Shown: positions 27,438 to 36,098, counted from the first letter of the stretch. The stretch: 64,000 nt of DNA from Acidobacteriaceae bacterium (GCA_027449965.1 DAIDKP010000027.1:1-64000), one strand, 5' to 3'. The notes: generated from the letters alone by a model not told the origin. Made by a program: numbers and translations.

Positions 27438-28277
27438 TCAGTGTCGCCGGGGATTCAGTTGCAGCCACAGCGTCTGTCGCGTGCGGTCGCGCTGGATGGA
27501 GACGGGAACCACTTTGCCATTGCTTGCGCGAAGGAGTCGCTCCCAATCGCTTGTGGTCGCCACTGTCTCCGCGCCTACGGCAAGAATGACGTCATGCGCC
27601 TGCAATCCGGCCTGCGCGGCTGCGCTGTGCCGCGCCACGCTTTTCACAATCACTCCATTGTCCACGCCCAGGTAATCCTGCATCTCCGGAGTCATCCGCT
27701 CCACCAGCGCCCCCACATGAAAGCTGCTGCCCAATCCCCAGAAGTGAAAACCGCCTGCCATGGACGGGGCCACATCGCCGCCGGAGAGAAATCCCTGCGC
27801 ACCCGGGGGTAGGTTGTTTTGCTCAATCTCCTGCTGCGCCTCCTGCTCCACTTTGCGCCGGTCGGCCATCTGCACTGTGATCGTCTGCATCAGACCTTCG
27901 TGATTTACGCTGAGCCGCAGCTTCTTCCCCGGCCCTAGCCGATGCAGCAACTGTCGAAACTGTTCTGCATTCTCAATCGAAGCGCCGTTCGCGGCAACAA
28001 TCACATCATGCACGTGCAGCCCAGCCTTGCCCGCTGGTGCATCGTGATCCAGAATCGTGATCTCTGCGCCAGACTTGCTGTTCAGGTGAAGTGACTGTGT
28101 GCGGCTTTGTGTCAGGTCCGCGACGTCCACACCCAGGTAGCCCTGCGAAGGTCCGTGATGCAGCAGGTGCATCGGGCTGATCCACTTGCTGGCTTGCGCT
28201 CGCGCCGCGACCTGTCCTTGCGGGACGAAGGCCGCAGCCATACCAAGCACCACGACTAATCTCCTGAAGATTTTCAC
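27438..28277 (-). CDS. Secreted protein with two PDZ domains
   Basis: The 279-residue product has a signal peptide (KIFRRLVVVLGMAAAF...ARAQA) and two PDZ domains without a protease domain: residues about 45-125 (YLGVDVADLTQ, then GKAGLHVHDVIVAANGASIEN) and about 190-275 (YLGVDNGVIVKSV, AAQAGLQAHDVILAVGAETV). PDZ domains bind C-terminal tails of misfolded or partner proteins. The GTG at 28277 has GGAGAG four bases ahead and directly gives the signal peptide; the open frame to 28298 does not improve it. Neighbour of an anti-sigma/sigma pair, suggesting a role in envelope surveillance. Confidence 0.82.
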   Translation of the reverse strand: MKIFRRLVVVLGMAAAFVPQGQVAARAQASKWISPMHLLHHGPSQGYLGVDVADLTQSRTQSLHLNSKSGAEITILDHDAPAGKAGLHVHDVIVAANGASIENAEQFRQLLHRLGPGKKLRLSVNHEGLMQTITVQMADRRKVEQEAQQEIEQNNLPPGAQGFLSGGDVAPSMAGGFHFWGLGSSFHVGALVERMTPEMQDYLGVDNGVIVKSVARHSAAAQAGLQAHDVILAVGAETVATTSDWERLLRASNGKVVPVSIQRDRTRQTLWLQLNPRRH

Positions 28278-28443
28278 TGGCTCTCCAAAGCAATGCATAC
28301 AAGCTCTCCCAATCTCTTTTTTCTACTGCGCCGCTGGCTGTTGCGCCGCAGCTCTGGGATTCATTATTTTTTCCGTTCTGGCTGTCTTTGTTTCGCCAGT
28401 TTGTGATTGACGTTCTCTGCTTTGCTGTGAAAATGCAGATAGT

Positions 28444-29457
28444 TCACTGAATTTCCGATACGCGCTCCAGCATCAGCCGAGAAGCATTGCGCACGTGCGA
28501 ATCCTGATCCTGCTCAGCTACGGTGGACAGCACCTGACGCACGCTGGTGTCAGCGTCAACCGGAGTCAGCATCGAGATCGCGCGAGCACGAATCTGCGCA
28601 TCTGGATCGTTCATCAGTGCCTCCAGCAGCGCGTCACGCACCTGCACATCTTCGCCAACATAGGGCTGCAATCCCTCCAGCGCCTTCTGCCTGACCTGCG
28701 CGCTGCGATCGTAGCGCAGAGCAATCATCAGTGCATCGCGCAAGCTGCCACCGGCCGTCTCCGGCCCTGCGCACTCTTTGCCGTTGCTGCAAGCTGCAGC
28801 CAGCAGCGCGATGGAGTGGTCGCGCACCATCGGATTTGGCGCTTCCTGTGAGGCGTACATCAGCAGATCCCGTATCTCCGGATCATGGAGCGTTCCCTGC
28901 ACATGGCGCTGCTCTAGGGTGCTGTAGTGAATTTCGATCACTCCCGAGTGGGGAACCTCGGCAATCTGTGCCACATTGGCTACGCTTGGCTGCACAGTCC
29001 CGTTCTGCACATTCATGGCGCTTGACGTGGGTTCGGCTGTGGTTTCCTGCGCGGTCTGTTGCATTGCGGCATTTGCCGCCCGACGCTGGGCCACCTGATA
29101 GCCCACCAGCGTGCCCGCACCGATGCCGGTGATCAGCAAAATGCCAGCAGCCAGAGGAGCCGCTGCCATCCCTGCCGCACTGCGCGTCAACCACTCCGCC
29201 ACGCGATCGTACCATCGCTTCGGCGGCAGGCTGTCCAGCGCCTCTTCCAGCCGTATGCGCGAGCGAGCCACCAGATTAGCGTCAGGCTCTTCGACAGGCA
29301 GTGCTGCCGCCAGTGTCTTCAGTGCAAGCAGCTGCTCCAGCTCTTCGGTACAGGCTGCGCATCCCTGCAAATGCTGTTGCAGTTGATGCATTTTGTCATC
29401 GGCTAACTCGCCATAAGCCGCCAGTATCATTGTCGTCTGTGTTTCGTTGCAAGTCAT
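28444..29457 (-). CDS. Membrane zinc-finger anti-sigma factor with HEAT-like repeats
   Basis: The 337-residue product begins with a ZAS-type zinc motif: C3, then H29-x3-C33-x2-C36 (HLQGCAACTEEL), the signature of anti-sigma factors that hold ECF sigmas. A membrane helix lies around residues 95-120 (APLAAGILLITGIGAGTLVGY). The outer part contains repeated helical units such as DPEIRDLLMYASQEAPNP, SAQVRQKALEGLQPYV and DAQIRARAISMLTPV, which look like HEAT repeats. Directly downstream of the sigma gene (92 bases). Probably the cognate anti-sigma. Confidence 0.85.
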   Translation of the reverse strand: MTCNETQTTMILAAYGELADDKMHQLQQHLQGCAACTEELEQLLALKTLAAALPVEEPDANLVARSRIRLEEALDSLPPKRWYDRVAEWLTRSAAGMAAAPLAAGILLITGIGAGTLVGYQVAQRRAANAAMQQTAQETTAEPTSSAMNVQNGTVQPSVANVAQIAEVPHSGVIEIHYSTLEQRHVQGTLHDPEIRDLLMYASQEAPNPMVRDHSIALLAAACSNGKECAGPETAGGSLRDALMIALRYDRSAQVRQKALEGLQPYVGEDVQVRDALLEALMNDPDAQIRARAISMLTPVDADTSVRQVLSTVAEQDQDSHVRNASRLMLERVSEIQ

Positions 29458-29549
29458 CGTCCACGTCCTGTCTGCCTCAAAGTTTTTCTGATTCTTCTCG
29501 TCGCCTCGATCTTGTGTGCCGGGCGATCCCTCTTTGTCTTGCTTCTGCT

Positions 29550-30302
29550 TCAGCGGATTCCTGCCAGCTTGCTGCGCAGTTTTTTCGTTGCACGAAAAAG
29601 CGTATTCTTTGCTGTTTCCTCAGTGGTATTCAACATCTCGCCAATCGTTCGCAGTCGCAAGCCCTGGTAATGTTTCAGCTCAAAGACCGTGCGCTCGCGC
29701 GGCGTGAGTGTCTCCAAAGCCTCGCGAATCCGCTCGCCCAGCACTTTGCGATTCAACTCTCGCTCTGGATTGGAAAACGAACGATCATCCGAGATCGACG
29801 CCATCAGGTCCATTTCATCGCCGCGGTGATCCGTAATCACCGTTGAATCCTCGCGTCGAGTCTTTCTGCGGCGCAACTGGTCCAGGCAGAGATTGGTCAC
29901 AATCCGGTAAATCCAGGTGTAAAACGAGCACTCGAATCGAAAGTTTCCAAGGTAGCGATAGGCTTTCAGAAAAGCTTCCTGATAAATATCCTCGGCGTCC
30001 TGCTCGCTGCCCGTCAGGTGCAGGGCCAGACGCAGAACCTGATGCTCATATTGACGTACCAGCGCGTCAAATGCCGTCCGCGAACCAGCCTGCGCCTCGC
30101 GGATCAGTTCCATCTCCGAGGTTCGCGCTCGCAGCGCGTCTTGCTCGGCTTCCGGCGTCTTGCCGCTGATGCCGCGAATCCTGGCCAGCTCACTTTTTCC
30201 GCCGCTGAGCTTGATCTCCATCGCTTGAGTGGATTGTACGCCCGGCTGCCTGGGCCATGTCGTCAACACACTTGCGTCGAGTGGAAACGCTTCACTTGCC
30301 AT
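29550..30302 (-). CDS. ECF-family RNA polymerase sigma factor
   Basis: Sigma factor of the RpoE/ECF group. The 250-residue product from ATG 30302 has an N-terminal extension of about 60 residues, then region 2 (AFDALVRQYEHQVLRLALHL, DAEDIYQEAFLKAYRYLGNFRFECSFYTWIYRIVTNLCLDQLRRRK) and region 4 (EALETLTPRERTVFELKHYQGLRLRTIGEMLNTTEETAKNTLFRATKKLRSKL) with a helix-turn-helix. AAGGAG lies upstream. A TTG at 30344 is an alternative start. Paired with the anti-sigma gene downstream; divergent from the RNase H gene. Confidence 0.92.
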   Translation of the reverse strand: MASEAFPLDASVLTTWPRQPGVQSTQAMEIKLSGGKSELARIRGISGKTPEAEQDALRARTSEMELIREAQAGSRTAFDALVRQYEHQVLRLALHLTGSEQDAEDIYQEAFLKAYRYLGNFRFECSFYTWIYRIVTNLCLDQLRRRKTRREDSTVITDHRGDEMDLMASISDDRSFSNPERELNRKVLGERIREALETLTPRERTVFELKHYQGLRLRTIGEMLNTTEETAKNTLFRATKKLRSKLAGIR

Positions 30303-30411
30303 GTCGTGGAGGACTCCTTTGCGAGCGTTTGGATCGCTCTTCAATGGACGTTACGTATTGTCGTTGGTGAGCATTTTTCGTGCGCTGCGTCACCCGATAC
30401 ACTGGACTTCT

Positions 30412-31047
30412 ATGCCGGATTCCACGCCAGCCCATCTCACACCGCAACCCTCCGCCGAAACTCTGGTCATCGCCCACTGCGACGGAGGCTCGCGCGGCAA
30501 CCCCGGCCCTGCTGGATTTGGCGCTGTTCTGGAAGATCGCAGTGGACGCATCCTGGCGCGGCTCAGCGAATTTCTGGGCAAGCGCACCAACAATTACGCC
30601 GAATACTCCGCCCTGCTTGCCGTGCTGGCCTGGACGATTGAAAACGGTTATCGCCGCCTCCGTGTGGTCGCCGACTCCGAACTCATGGTCCGCCAGATGC
30701 AGGGCCGCTACAAAGTCAACAGCCCCGATCTGCGCCCGCTCTGGGAAGAGGCTCGCCGCCGCACCAGCCAGCTTGACTTCTTTGAAATACAACACACCCT
30801 GCGCGGCGGCAACAAGCTCGCCGATCAGCTCGCCAACGAAGCCATGGACCGAGGCATGGGCCGCAATCCACAGCCAGCACAGCCCCGCAGCATGGACCGC
30901 CGTCCAGAGCCGATGCAAACCCCGAACGCTGCCCGCAGTCAAACTCCTGAACCTGCTTCCGCCGTTGGATTTGTCAAAAACGGCGTCGTCCACTTCGTGG
31001 AGGGATCGTTACCCGAGGGCGTCTTCGTCCGCATCATCCGCCAGTAG
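30412..31047 (+). CDS. RNase H-type protein with C-terminal extension
   Basis: RNase HI cleaves RNA in RNA-DNA hybrids. In the 211-residue product the four catalytic acids are present: D24 (CDGGSRGNPGPAGFG), E64 (NYAEYSALLAVL), D88 (VVADSELMVRQM) and D138 (NKLADQLANEAMD). This is the RnhA subgroup without the basic protrusion. Residues 150-211 add a Pro/Arg-rich linker and a short end domain (VGFVKNGVVHFVEGSLPEGVFVRII) of unknown role. Start ATG 30412 by homology. Confidence 0.92.
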   Translation: MPDSTPAHLTPQPSAETLVIAHCDGGSRGNPGPAGFGAVLEDRSGRILARLSEFLGKRTNNYAEYSALLAVLAWTIENGYRRLRVVADSELMVRQMQGRYKVNSPDLRPLWEEARRRTSQLDFFEIQHTLRGGNKLADQLANEAMDRGMGRNPQPAQPRSMDRRPEPMQTPNAARSQTPEPASAVGFVKNGVVHFVEGSLPEGVFVRIIRQ

Positions 31048-31056
31048 CCCGCATTG

Positions 31057-32895
31057 TCAGGCGTTCGTCGCCGCGTCGAGATATGTCCGGTACGGCTCAT
31101 CTGCAATGGCAAAAAACGGCTTCAGCCGCACCAGTCCATCGGACGATTCCATCGCCCAGTCGTGCTTGCCCGTACGACGAGCCGTCAGCATCTGTTTGCG
31201 CGTCACGGCGGGCGTGTCATGCGTCAGCGGAAACAACACAAGCGGTCCGCGCATAAGCGCCAGTGTATTGGACCCCGGCTCAATCTGCACCACTCGCATG
31301 GGTAATGGAATCGTCAACTCCACCGAATCGCCTCCGCGCCATTTCCTGTGAATCGTTGCAAATCCGCCTTCGGCGCTCAGTGTCACCGGCAAGCCATTGA
31401 CGCGTGCGCTCATCGCTTCCCCGCCGCAGGTTGTCCACTGCGGTCCGCGCAAACGCAGCGCAAATTCGCTCGCAGAGCTACCGCTCAAACGCAGCGTCAC
31501 CTGCTCATCCAGCGGATAGTCACCGCTTTGCGAAAGCGTCCACTGCGCGCCGTCGCCGCTTATCCACCGCAGCTCCGACGGCAGATACAGATTCACATAC
31601 ACGCCATCGGTGCCGCGCAGATACGCCGCAATCCGATAATCCGCCGCCACCTGCGGCAGCGTCCCGGAGCAGCACGGCCAGGCATCTGGGAAATAAAACT
31701 TCCCGCCTGCGTTGCTGTAGTCGGAGTAGTAGAACGCGCGTCCACCCGGCTCCAGCGCCTTCGCACCCAGCACCGTATTCCAGATCACCTGCTCCATGCT
31801 GTCGCCATAGCTGCCGTTGCCCGTCACGCGCATCAGATATCGGGTAATTTTCATGTGTGCGTAGCTGCCGCAGGGCGTCTCAAAGCTGTGGCGCGTCTTG
31901 GTCAGACTGGCTTTCAGCGCGCCCGTCCCCGGCTCCACAAAGCTTTCGTCCGGTCCCCAGCCGCCGGTGGCAAAGCTCTGCGCGCGAATCATCGCAAAAC
32001 CATTCTGCGCAGCGCGAAGATGCTTTGTGCTGCCCGCGCTCAAATACGCCTGCATCGCAGAACTCAGCGAGTTGCAGAAGCTGTAAGCATGGTGCCCGGC
32101 CAGCACATTTCGTCCCTCGGCCAGCGGATCGAACCACGTCCGATCCAGCAGATACCGCCCCGCCATCTCGCGATACCGCGCGCCCGCTCCGCGCTTCGCC
32201 GCAAGATACAGATTCTCTGGCAGCGTATACGGCTCGTCCCAGGTGTAGTCGTCGGTTGTCTTGTCACCAATCGAAGCGCGCCACCGTCGCTGCACCTCGT
32301 CGCGATCAAGCGCCATCGGCTCCATATGTGGCTGTGCTGCGTCCGTCGTTTTGTCCAGCAGCGCAAACGCGTTCTGGATTCCCGCAAACTCATGCGCGTC
32401 AATCATGCCGATCACAAGCTTGTCGTAGTCGTAAGCAGGGAAGCGGAAGTTGGTAAAAAACTTGCCGTTGATTGCCTCTCCATAGAGATTCAGCAACTTC
32501 TGGACACGTGCTCGTTTCAACGGATTACGGTCCACCGCATAGCCCCGCGACAACGCCGAAATCCACTGGCCAAAGGCATGGCCTGGAGCAAATCCGCCTG
32601 CGTCATACCAGCCGCCCAGCCGTGGTCCCGGCGCAGCCAGGCCGCCGCGCACACGAAACGGTGCCAACAGAGCATCCTCATTCAACCCCATCAGCACAGC
32701 TTGCGTCTCAGTAAACTGGCTTTGAAAGCGTCCCGGCATCAGCGTCACGGCGCCGTAGCCAAACTCTTCCAGCGGCTTGGGCAAAGGCTCTTCGCTGGGG
32801 GCCTGTGCGGCGGCCATTCCATGCAGCCATCTGTCTCCAAGCGCAGCTCCACAGGCCACCGCACTCATCTTCAACACTTCGCGTCGGGTCGTCAT
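31057..32895 (-). CDS. Tat-exported GH127 (DUF1680) glycoside hydrolase, probable beta-L-arabinofuranosidase
   Basis: GH127 enzymes release beta-L-arabinofuranose using a cysteine nucleophile held on zinc. The 612-residue product opens with a twin-arginine-type signal (TTRREVLKMSAVACGAALG). It has the family order: an alpha-barrel (GGWYDAGGFAPGHAFGQWISAL), the Glu/Cys element SFETPCGSYAHMK and the pair of cysteines PDAWPCCSGTLPQ, corresponding to the Zn-binding Glu plus three Cys. C-terminal beta-sandwich domains follow (LMRGPLVLFPLTHD). It stands alone without sugar transport genes. Substrate is inferred from the family only. Confidence 0.85.
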   Translation of the reverse strand: MTTRREVLKMSAVACGAALGDRWLHGMAAAQAPSEEPLPKPLEEFGYGAVTLMPGRFQSQFTETQAVLMGLNEDALLAPFRVRGGLAAPGPRLGGWYDAGGFAPGHAFGQWISALSRGYAVDRNPLKRARVQKLLNLYGEAINGKFFTNFRFPAYDYDKLVIGMIDAHEFAGIQNAFALLDKTTDAAQPHMEPMALDRDEVQRRWRASIGDKTTDDYTWDEPYTLPENLYLAAKRGAGARYREMAGRYLLDRTWFDPLAEGRNVLAGHHAYSFCNSLSSAMQAYLSAGSTKHLRAAQNGFAMIRAQSFATGGWGPDESFVEPGTGALKASLTKTRHSFETPCGSYAHMKITRYLMRVTGNGSYGDSMEQVIWNTVLGAKALEPGGRAFYYSDYSNAGGKFYFPDAWPCCSGTLPQVAADYRIAAYLRGTDGVYVNLYLPSELRWISGDGAQWTLSQSGDYPLDEQVTLRLSGSSASEFALRLRGPQWTTCGGEAMSARVNGLPVTLSAEGGFATIHRKWRGGDSVELTIPLPMRVVQIEPGSNTLALMRGPLVLFPLTHDTPAVTRKQMLTARRTGKHDWAMESSDGLVRLKPFFAIADEPYRTYLDAATNA

Positions 32896-32975
32896 CGCGA
32901 TCTTCTCCCGCCAACATCCTACTCCGGCAGCGCCGCTCCGTCACCCACGGTTCGCAGTCTTCAGTCAGGCTTTTC

Positions 32976-33455
32976 TCAAGCCAGCGCCGCCTTCACCGCC
33001 TCGCTCACCACGCGACCCTCCGCCCGCAGCCCACCGGCGGCCAGCCTCGCCTGCACGGCCTTCATCACCGCGCCCATCTCCCGCTGTCCCGGCTTCGCGC
33101 CGCCTGCCGCCGCCACCTCGTCCACAGCCGCCACCACCAGCGCCCGCAGCTCGTCCTCGCCCACAGCCTTCGGCAGAAACTCCTCAATCACCCCGATCTC
33201 CACCGCTTCCTTCGCCGCCAGCTCCGGCCGTCCGCCCTTCGTAAACTGCTCCACCGAATCCCGCCGCTGCTTGATCATCCCGGCCAGCACCTGCTGCGCC
33301 TCAGCCTCCGTCACCGGCTCGGCGCTTTTGGCCCGCTTCTCAATAGCCTTGTTCTTGATCGCCGCCGACACCATCCGCAACGTCGTCGTCCGCTCCCCAT
33401 CCCGCGCCTTCATCGCCACAATCGTCGCCTGCTTCACCGCTTCCTCAATCGTCAC
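32976..33455 (-). CDS. GatB/YqeY-domain protein
   Basis: Stand-alone GatB/YqeY-like protein; the domain is the tRNA-binding tail module of the amidotransferase GatB. The 159-residue product is almost all helical: MKARDGERTTTLRMVSAAIKNKAIEK, then FLPKAVGEDELRALV and GQREMGAVMKAVQARL. Starts with GTG at 33455. Actual role of free YqeY proteins is unclear. Confidence 0.9.
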   Translation of the reverse strand: MTIEEAVKQATIVAMKARDGERTTTLRMVSAAIKNKAIEKRAKSAEPVTEAEAQQVLAGMIKQRRDSVEQFTKGGRPELAAKEAVEIGVIEEFLPKAVGEDELRALVVAAVDEVAAAGGAKPGQREMGAVMKAVQARLAAGGLRAEGRVVSEAVKAALA

Positions 33456-33714
33456 CGTCCAACCCTCCCCATCCTCTGCAAACTCATTCTAAGCGACGCC
33501 CATCTTCCCCGCGCGCCCACCTAAACTCAAAGCAGCATTCGCGCAGCATGAATGCAAGGAGCCTGACGACGAGATCAGTGTTTCTCAGGACAAATGATCC
33601 AAAGGTACACAAGCCCAGTTCAATGAATGCATTGGCCTGAAGTCGTCAGTCGAAGCTCGCCAGCGGATTATTTCCCATATGCCGACTTATCGGGACCTTT
33701 TATAGGATGTACCC
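33456..33714. other. Gap preceding the unknown gene at 33715
   Basis: A 259-base non-coding stretch where composition shifts from C-rich to more AT-balanced. It has the hairpin GCATTC/GAATGC (33535-33555). GTCGTCAGT at 33642-33650 recurs at 34606-34614, flanking the next gene; a nine-base match may be chance. AGGAT stands before the ATG at 33715. Confidence 0.35.
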
Positions 33715-34563
33715 ATGAGCCGGAACGTACCAATTTTGTCTACAACCGATGCGCAGGTCGTCGATACTATGCGCGCAGAGATCGAGAAGTCTGAATCAGC
33801 CGGACCACGACGTGCATTTGAAAAGCTTTTGTTGGCGGCGCTCTGCAGCATTCCCTGGGTGGGCATCCTTGTCAGCGCGGCGAAAGACATCAAATCGGAC
33901 GATGATGCGGACCGTCAGAATTACCTCCTAAAGCTGTGGGTTGAGCAGCATCAACGGAAGCTCATGGAGCTTGGACAAATGTTCCAGGAAGTCCAGTCTC
34001 GTTTCGAAAACTTTGGAGAAGAGATCAATGAGCGCATCGAGAGCGATGCGTACTTAGCATTAGTGCGAAAAGCCTTCCGTGCTTGGGATCAATCAGACAC
34101 TCAAGAGAAACGCCGGATGCTGGGCAATATTGTTATCAACGCTGGAAGTACCCGCGTGTGCACCGACGATGTAATTCGCTTATTCATCGACTGGACGGAA
34201 CTCTACAACGAGGTTCACTTCGCCGTGATCCAAGAAATCTTCCACAATCCGGGATCCACTCGCTTCGAAATTTGGTCCGTGATATATGGTGAGTTGCCCC
34301 GAGAAGACTCCGAACAGGCGGACCTCTTCAAATTTCTCGTCAGGGATCTAAGCACCGGTGGGGTAATCCGACAGGAAAGAGACGTAAACAGCCTTGGGCA
34401 GTTTGTAAGGAAAAAGCCAATCAGGAAACGCGGCACTCCGACAACTTTGGAATCAGCCTTTGAAGACTCAAAACCTTATGTGCTCACTCAGTTGGGTCGA
34501 AGCTTCGTCCACTACACGATGAATGAGACCGTCACGAGGCTTTCTGATGAGAACGAGGGATGA
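33715..34563 (+). CDS. Unknown 282-residue protein, probably horizontally acquired
   Basis: I cannot name this family, although its look suggests a conserved one. Residues about 38-60 are hydrophobic (LLLAALCSIPWVGILVSAAKDIK), followed by an amphipathic helical region (KLWVEQHQRKLMELGQMFQEVQSRFENFGEEINERIES), then EKRRMLGNIVINAG and a winged-helix-like C-terminal half (HFAVIQEIFHNPGSTRFEIW...DLFKFLVRDLSTGGVIRQ). Start ATG 33715 with AGGATGTACCC. Codon use is clearly less GC-biased than neighbours on both sides. It stands alone. A membrane-acting or DNA-linked defence role would be a guess. Confidence 0.8.
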   Translation: MSRNVPILSTTDAQVVDTMRAEIEKSESAGPRRAFEKLLLAALCSIPWVGILVSAAKDIKSDDDADRQNYLLKLWVEQHQRKLMELGQMFQEVQSRFENFGEEINERIESDAYLALVRKAFRAWDQSDTQEKRRMLGNIVINAGSTRVCTDDVIRLFIDWTELYNEVHFAVIQEIFHNPGSTRFEIWSVIYGELPREDSEQADLFKFLVRDLSTGGVIRQERDVNSLGQFVRKKPIRKRGTPTTLESAFEDSKPYVLTQLGRSFVHYTMNETVTRLSDENEG

Positions 34564-34770
34564 TGTGCAGAGCCACAGCGGTGATAAGTGACGATAAACG
34601 CCCCTGTCGTCAGTAGCGCGGTCAGTTGGTGCATTATCGCCAAGTCACTCATCGAGGCTGGACAAGTTCCGATAAATTGGGTCGCCGCGTGTCAGAAGCC
34701 GGAACTTCCCCTGCCGACAATCTCCAAACCGCCCACATATCCCCGCGAACCGCTAAAAATCTCCATCCAA

Positions 34771-34799
34771 TTCACATTTATCACATTCCTGTGTATTCT
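34771..34799 (+). promoter_or_regulatory. Putative sigma-70 promoter of the serine genes
   Basis: TTCACA (34771-34776), a 17-base spacer and TATTCT (34794-34799) form a good vegetative promoter about 53 bases ahead of the aminotransferase GTG at 34853. The region is otherwise AT-rich compared with the genes it would drive. Confidence 0.55.
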
Positions 34800-34852
34800 G
34801 TGATTACACCGCCAGCCTCACCGGCGCACCCACCTCGAATGGAGATGCCCTC

Positions 34853-36079
34853 GTGTTCCGCAAAACCCGCCTTTACACCCCCGGTCCCACGCCGCTCCTG
34901 CCAGCCGCCCAGTTCGCCATGGCCTCCGCCGACATACACCACCGCACCGCCGAGTTCCGCGCCCTTTACAGCAAAGTCCTCGCCCAGTTGAAGCAGTTCG
35001 TCGGCACCGAAAACGATGTCATCGTCCTTTCCAGCTCCGGCACCGGTGCCATGGAGGCCGCCGTCAGCAACCTCACCTCGCCCGGCGACCGCGTCCTCGT
35101 CCTCACCGCCGGCAAATTCGGCGAGCGCTGGACCTCGCTCGCCAAGGCCTTCGGCTGCCAGGTCGATCTCGTCTCCGCGCCCTACGGCCAGACCTTCGAT
35201 ACCGCCCAAATCCGCGCCGCGCTCCAGCCCGACACCCGCGCCGTCTTCGTACAGGCCACCGAAACCTCCACCGCCGTCCGCCACTGCATCCAGTCCATCG
35301 CGGAAACCCTCCGCGCCGCCGCGCCCGACGCCCTGCTCGTCGTCGACGCGATCACCGGCCTCGGGACGACGCACTTCGACGTGGACGCCTGGGGCATCGA
35401 CGTGCTCATCGGCGGCTCGCAGAAGGCCGTCATGATCCCGCCCGGCCTAGCTTACCTGAGCGTCAGCCAGCGCGCCTGGGCCGCCATGGAGACCAGCAAA
35501 AATCCGCGTTACTACTTCGACCTGCGCAAGGAGCGCAAGGTCGCGCCGAAGGGCGAAAGCGCCTACACGCCCGCCGTCGCGCTCATCGCCGGTCTCGGTG
35601 CGGCGCTGGACTACATCGCCGGCCAGGCAGGCGGCGATCTGGTCGCCGGACGCAAGCTGCTCATTGAAAACGCCGAAAGCTGCGCCGCCATGACCCGCGC
35701 CGGACTCACCGCGCTCGGCTTCACGCTCTTCGCGCCGGAAGCACCTGCCGCCGCCGCCACAGCCGTCGCCGTTCCCGACGGCATGGACTCCGGAGCCGTC
35801 GTCAAAGCCCTCAAATCCCGCTTCGGCGCCGTCATCGCCAACGGCCAGGGCGAGATGCAGGGCAAGCTCTTCCGCATCGCCCATCTCGGCTTCTTCGACT
35901 ACATGGACACCATCGCCCTGCTCGGCGCGCTTGAGTTCATTGCCCGCGACACGCTCGGCCTTCCCGTCGAATTCGGCTCCGCCGTCGCCGCCGCCCAGCG
36001 GGTCTTCGCCGCTCGCAAGCCCGACGAATCCGCCAGCGCAGCCTGCCTCTGCGGACGCGCCAACTGCGCCCGAAGCTGA
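34853..36079 (+). CDS. Class V aminotransferase, likely for serine synthesis, with Cys-rich tail
   Basis: PLP enzyme of the alanine-glyoxylate/serine-pyruvate aminotransferase group. The 408-residue product begins FRKTRLYTPGPTPLLP, has SSSGTGAMEAAV, the VVDAITGLGTTHFDVD motif, the PLP lysine in IGGSQKAVMIPPGL, and IAHLGFFDYMD near the end. The last 16 residues carry a CLCGRANC cluster not usual in the family. GTG start with GGAG upstream. Standing before serA, it may supply phosphoserine aminotransferase activity in place of SerC, as inferred for similar pairs in other bacteria. Confidence 0.88.
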   Translation: MFRKTRLYTPGPTPLLPAAQFAMASADIHHRTAEFRALYSKVLAQLKQFVGTENDVIVLSSSGTGAMEAAVSNLTSPGDRVLVLTAGKFGERWTSLAKAFGCQVDLVSAPYGQTFDTAQIRAALQPDTRAVFVQATETSTAVRHCIQSIAETLRAAAPDALLVVDAITGLGTTHFDVDAWGIDVLIGGSQKAVMIPPGLAYLSVSQRAWAAMETSKNPRYYFDLRKERKVAPKGESAYTPAVALIAGLGAALDYIAGQAGGDLVAGRKLLIENAESCAAMTRAGLTALGFTLFAPEAPAAAATAVAVPDGMDSGAVVKALKSRFGAVIANGQGEMQGKLFRIAHLGFFDYMDTIALLGALEFIARDTLGLPVEFGSAVAAAQRVFAARKPDESASAACLCGRANCARS

Positions 36080-36098
36080 TCCCTCCAACGAATCGCAG

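Noticed and set aside
31348-33492. A 714-codon open frame on the plus strand
   Set aside because: Antisense to the GH127 and GatB/YqeY genes; low-complexity translation.
33642-34614. Nine-base direct repeat GTCGTCAGT as possible integration target duplication
   Set aside because: Too short to support alone; no transposase, integrase or terminal inverted repeats.
34588-34803. Possible 71-residue gene between the unknown gene and the aminotransferase
   Set aside because: No good ribosome binding site, no recognisable similarity, and it covers the likely promoter at 34771.
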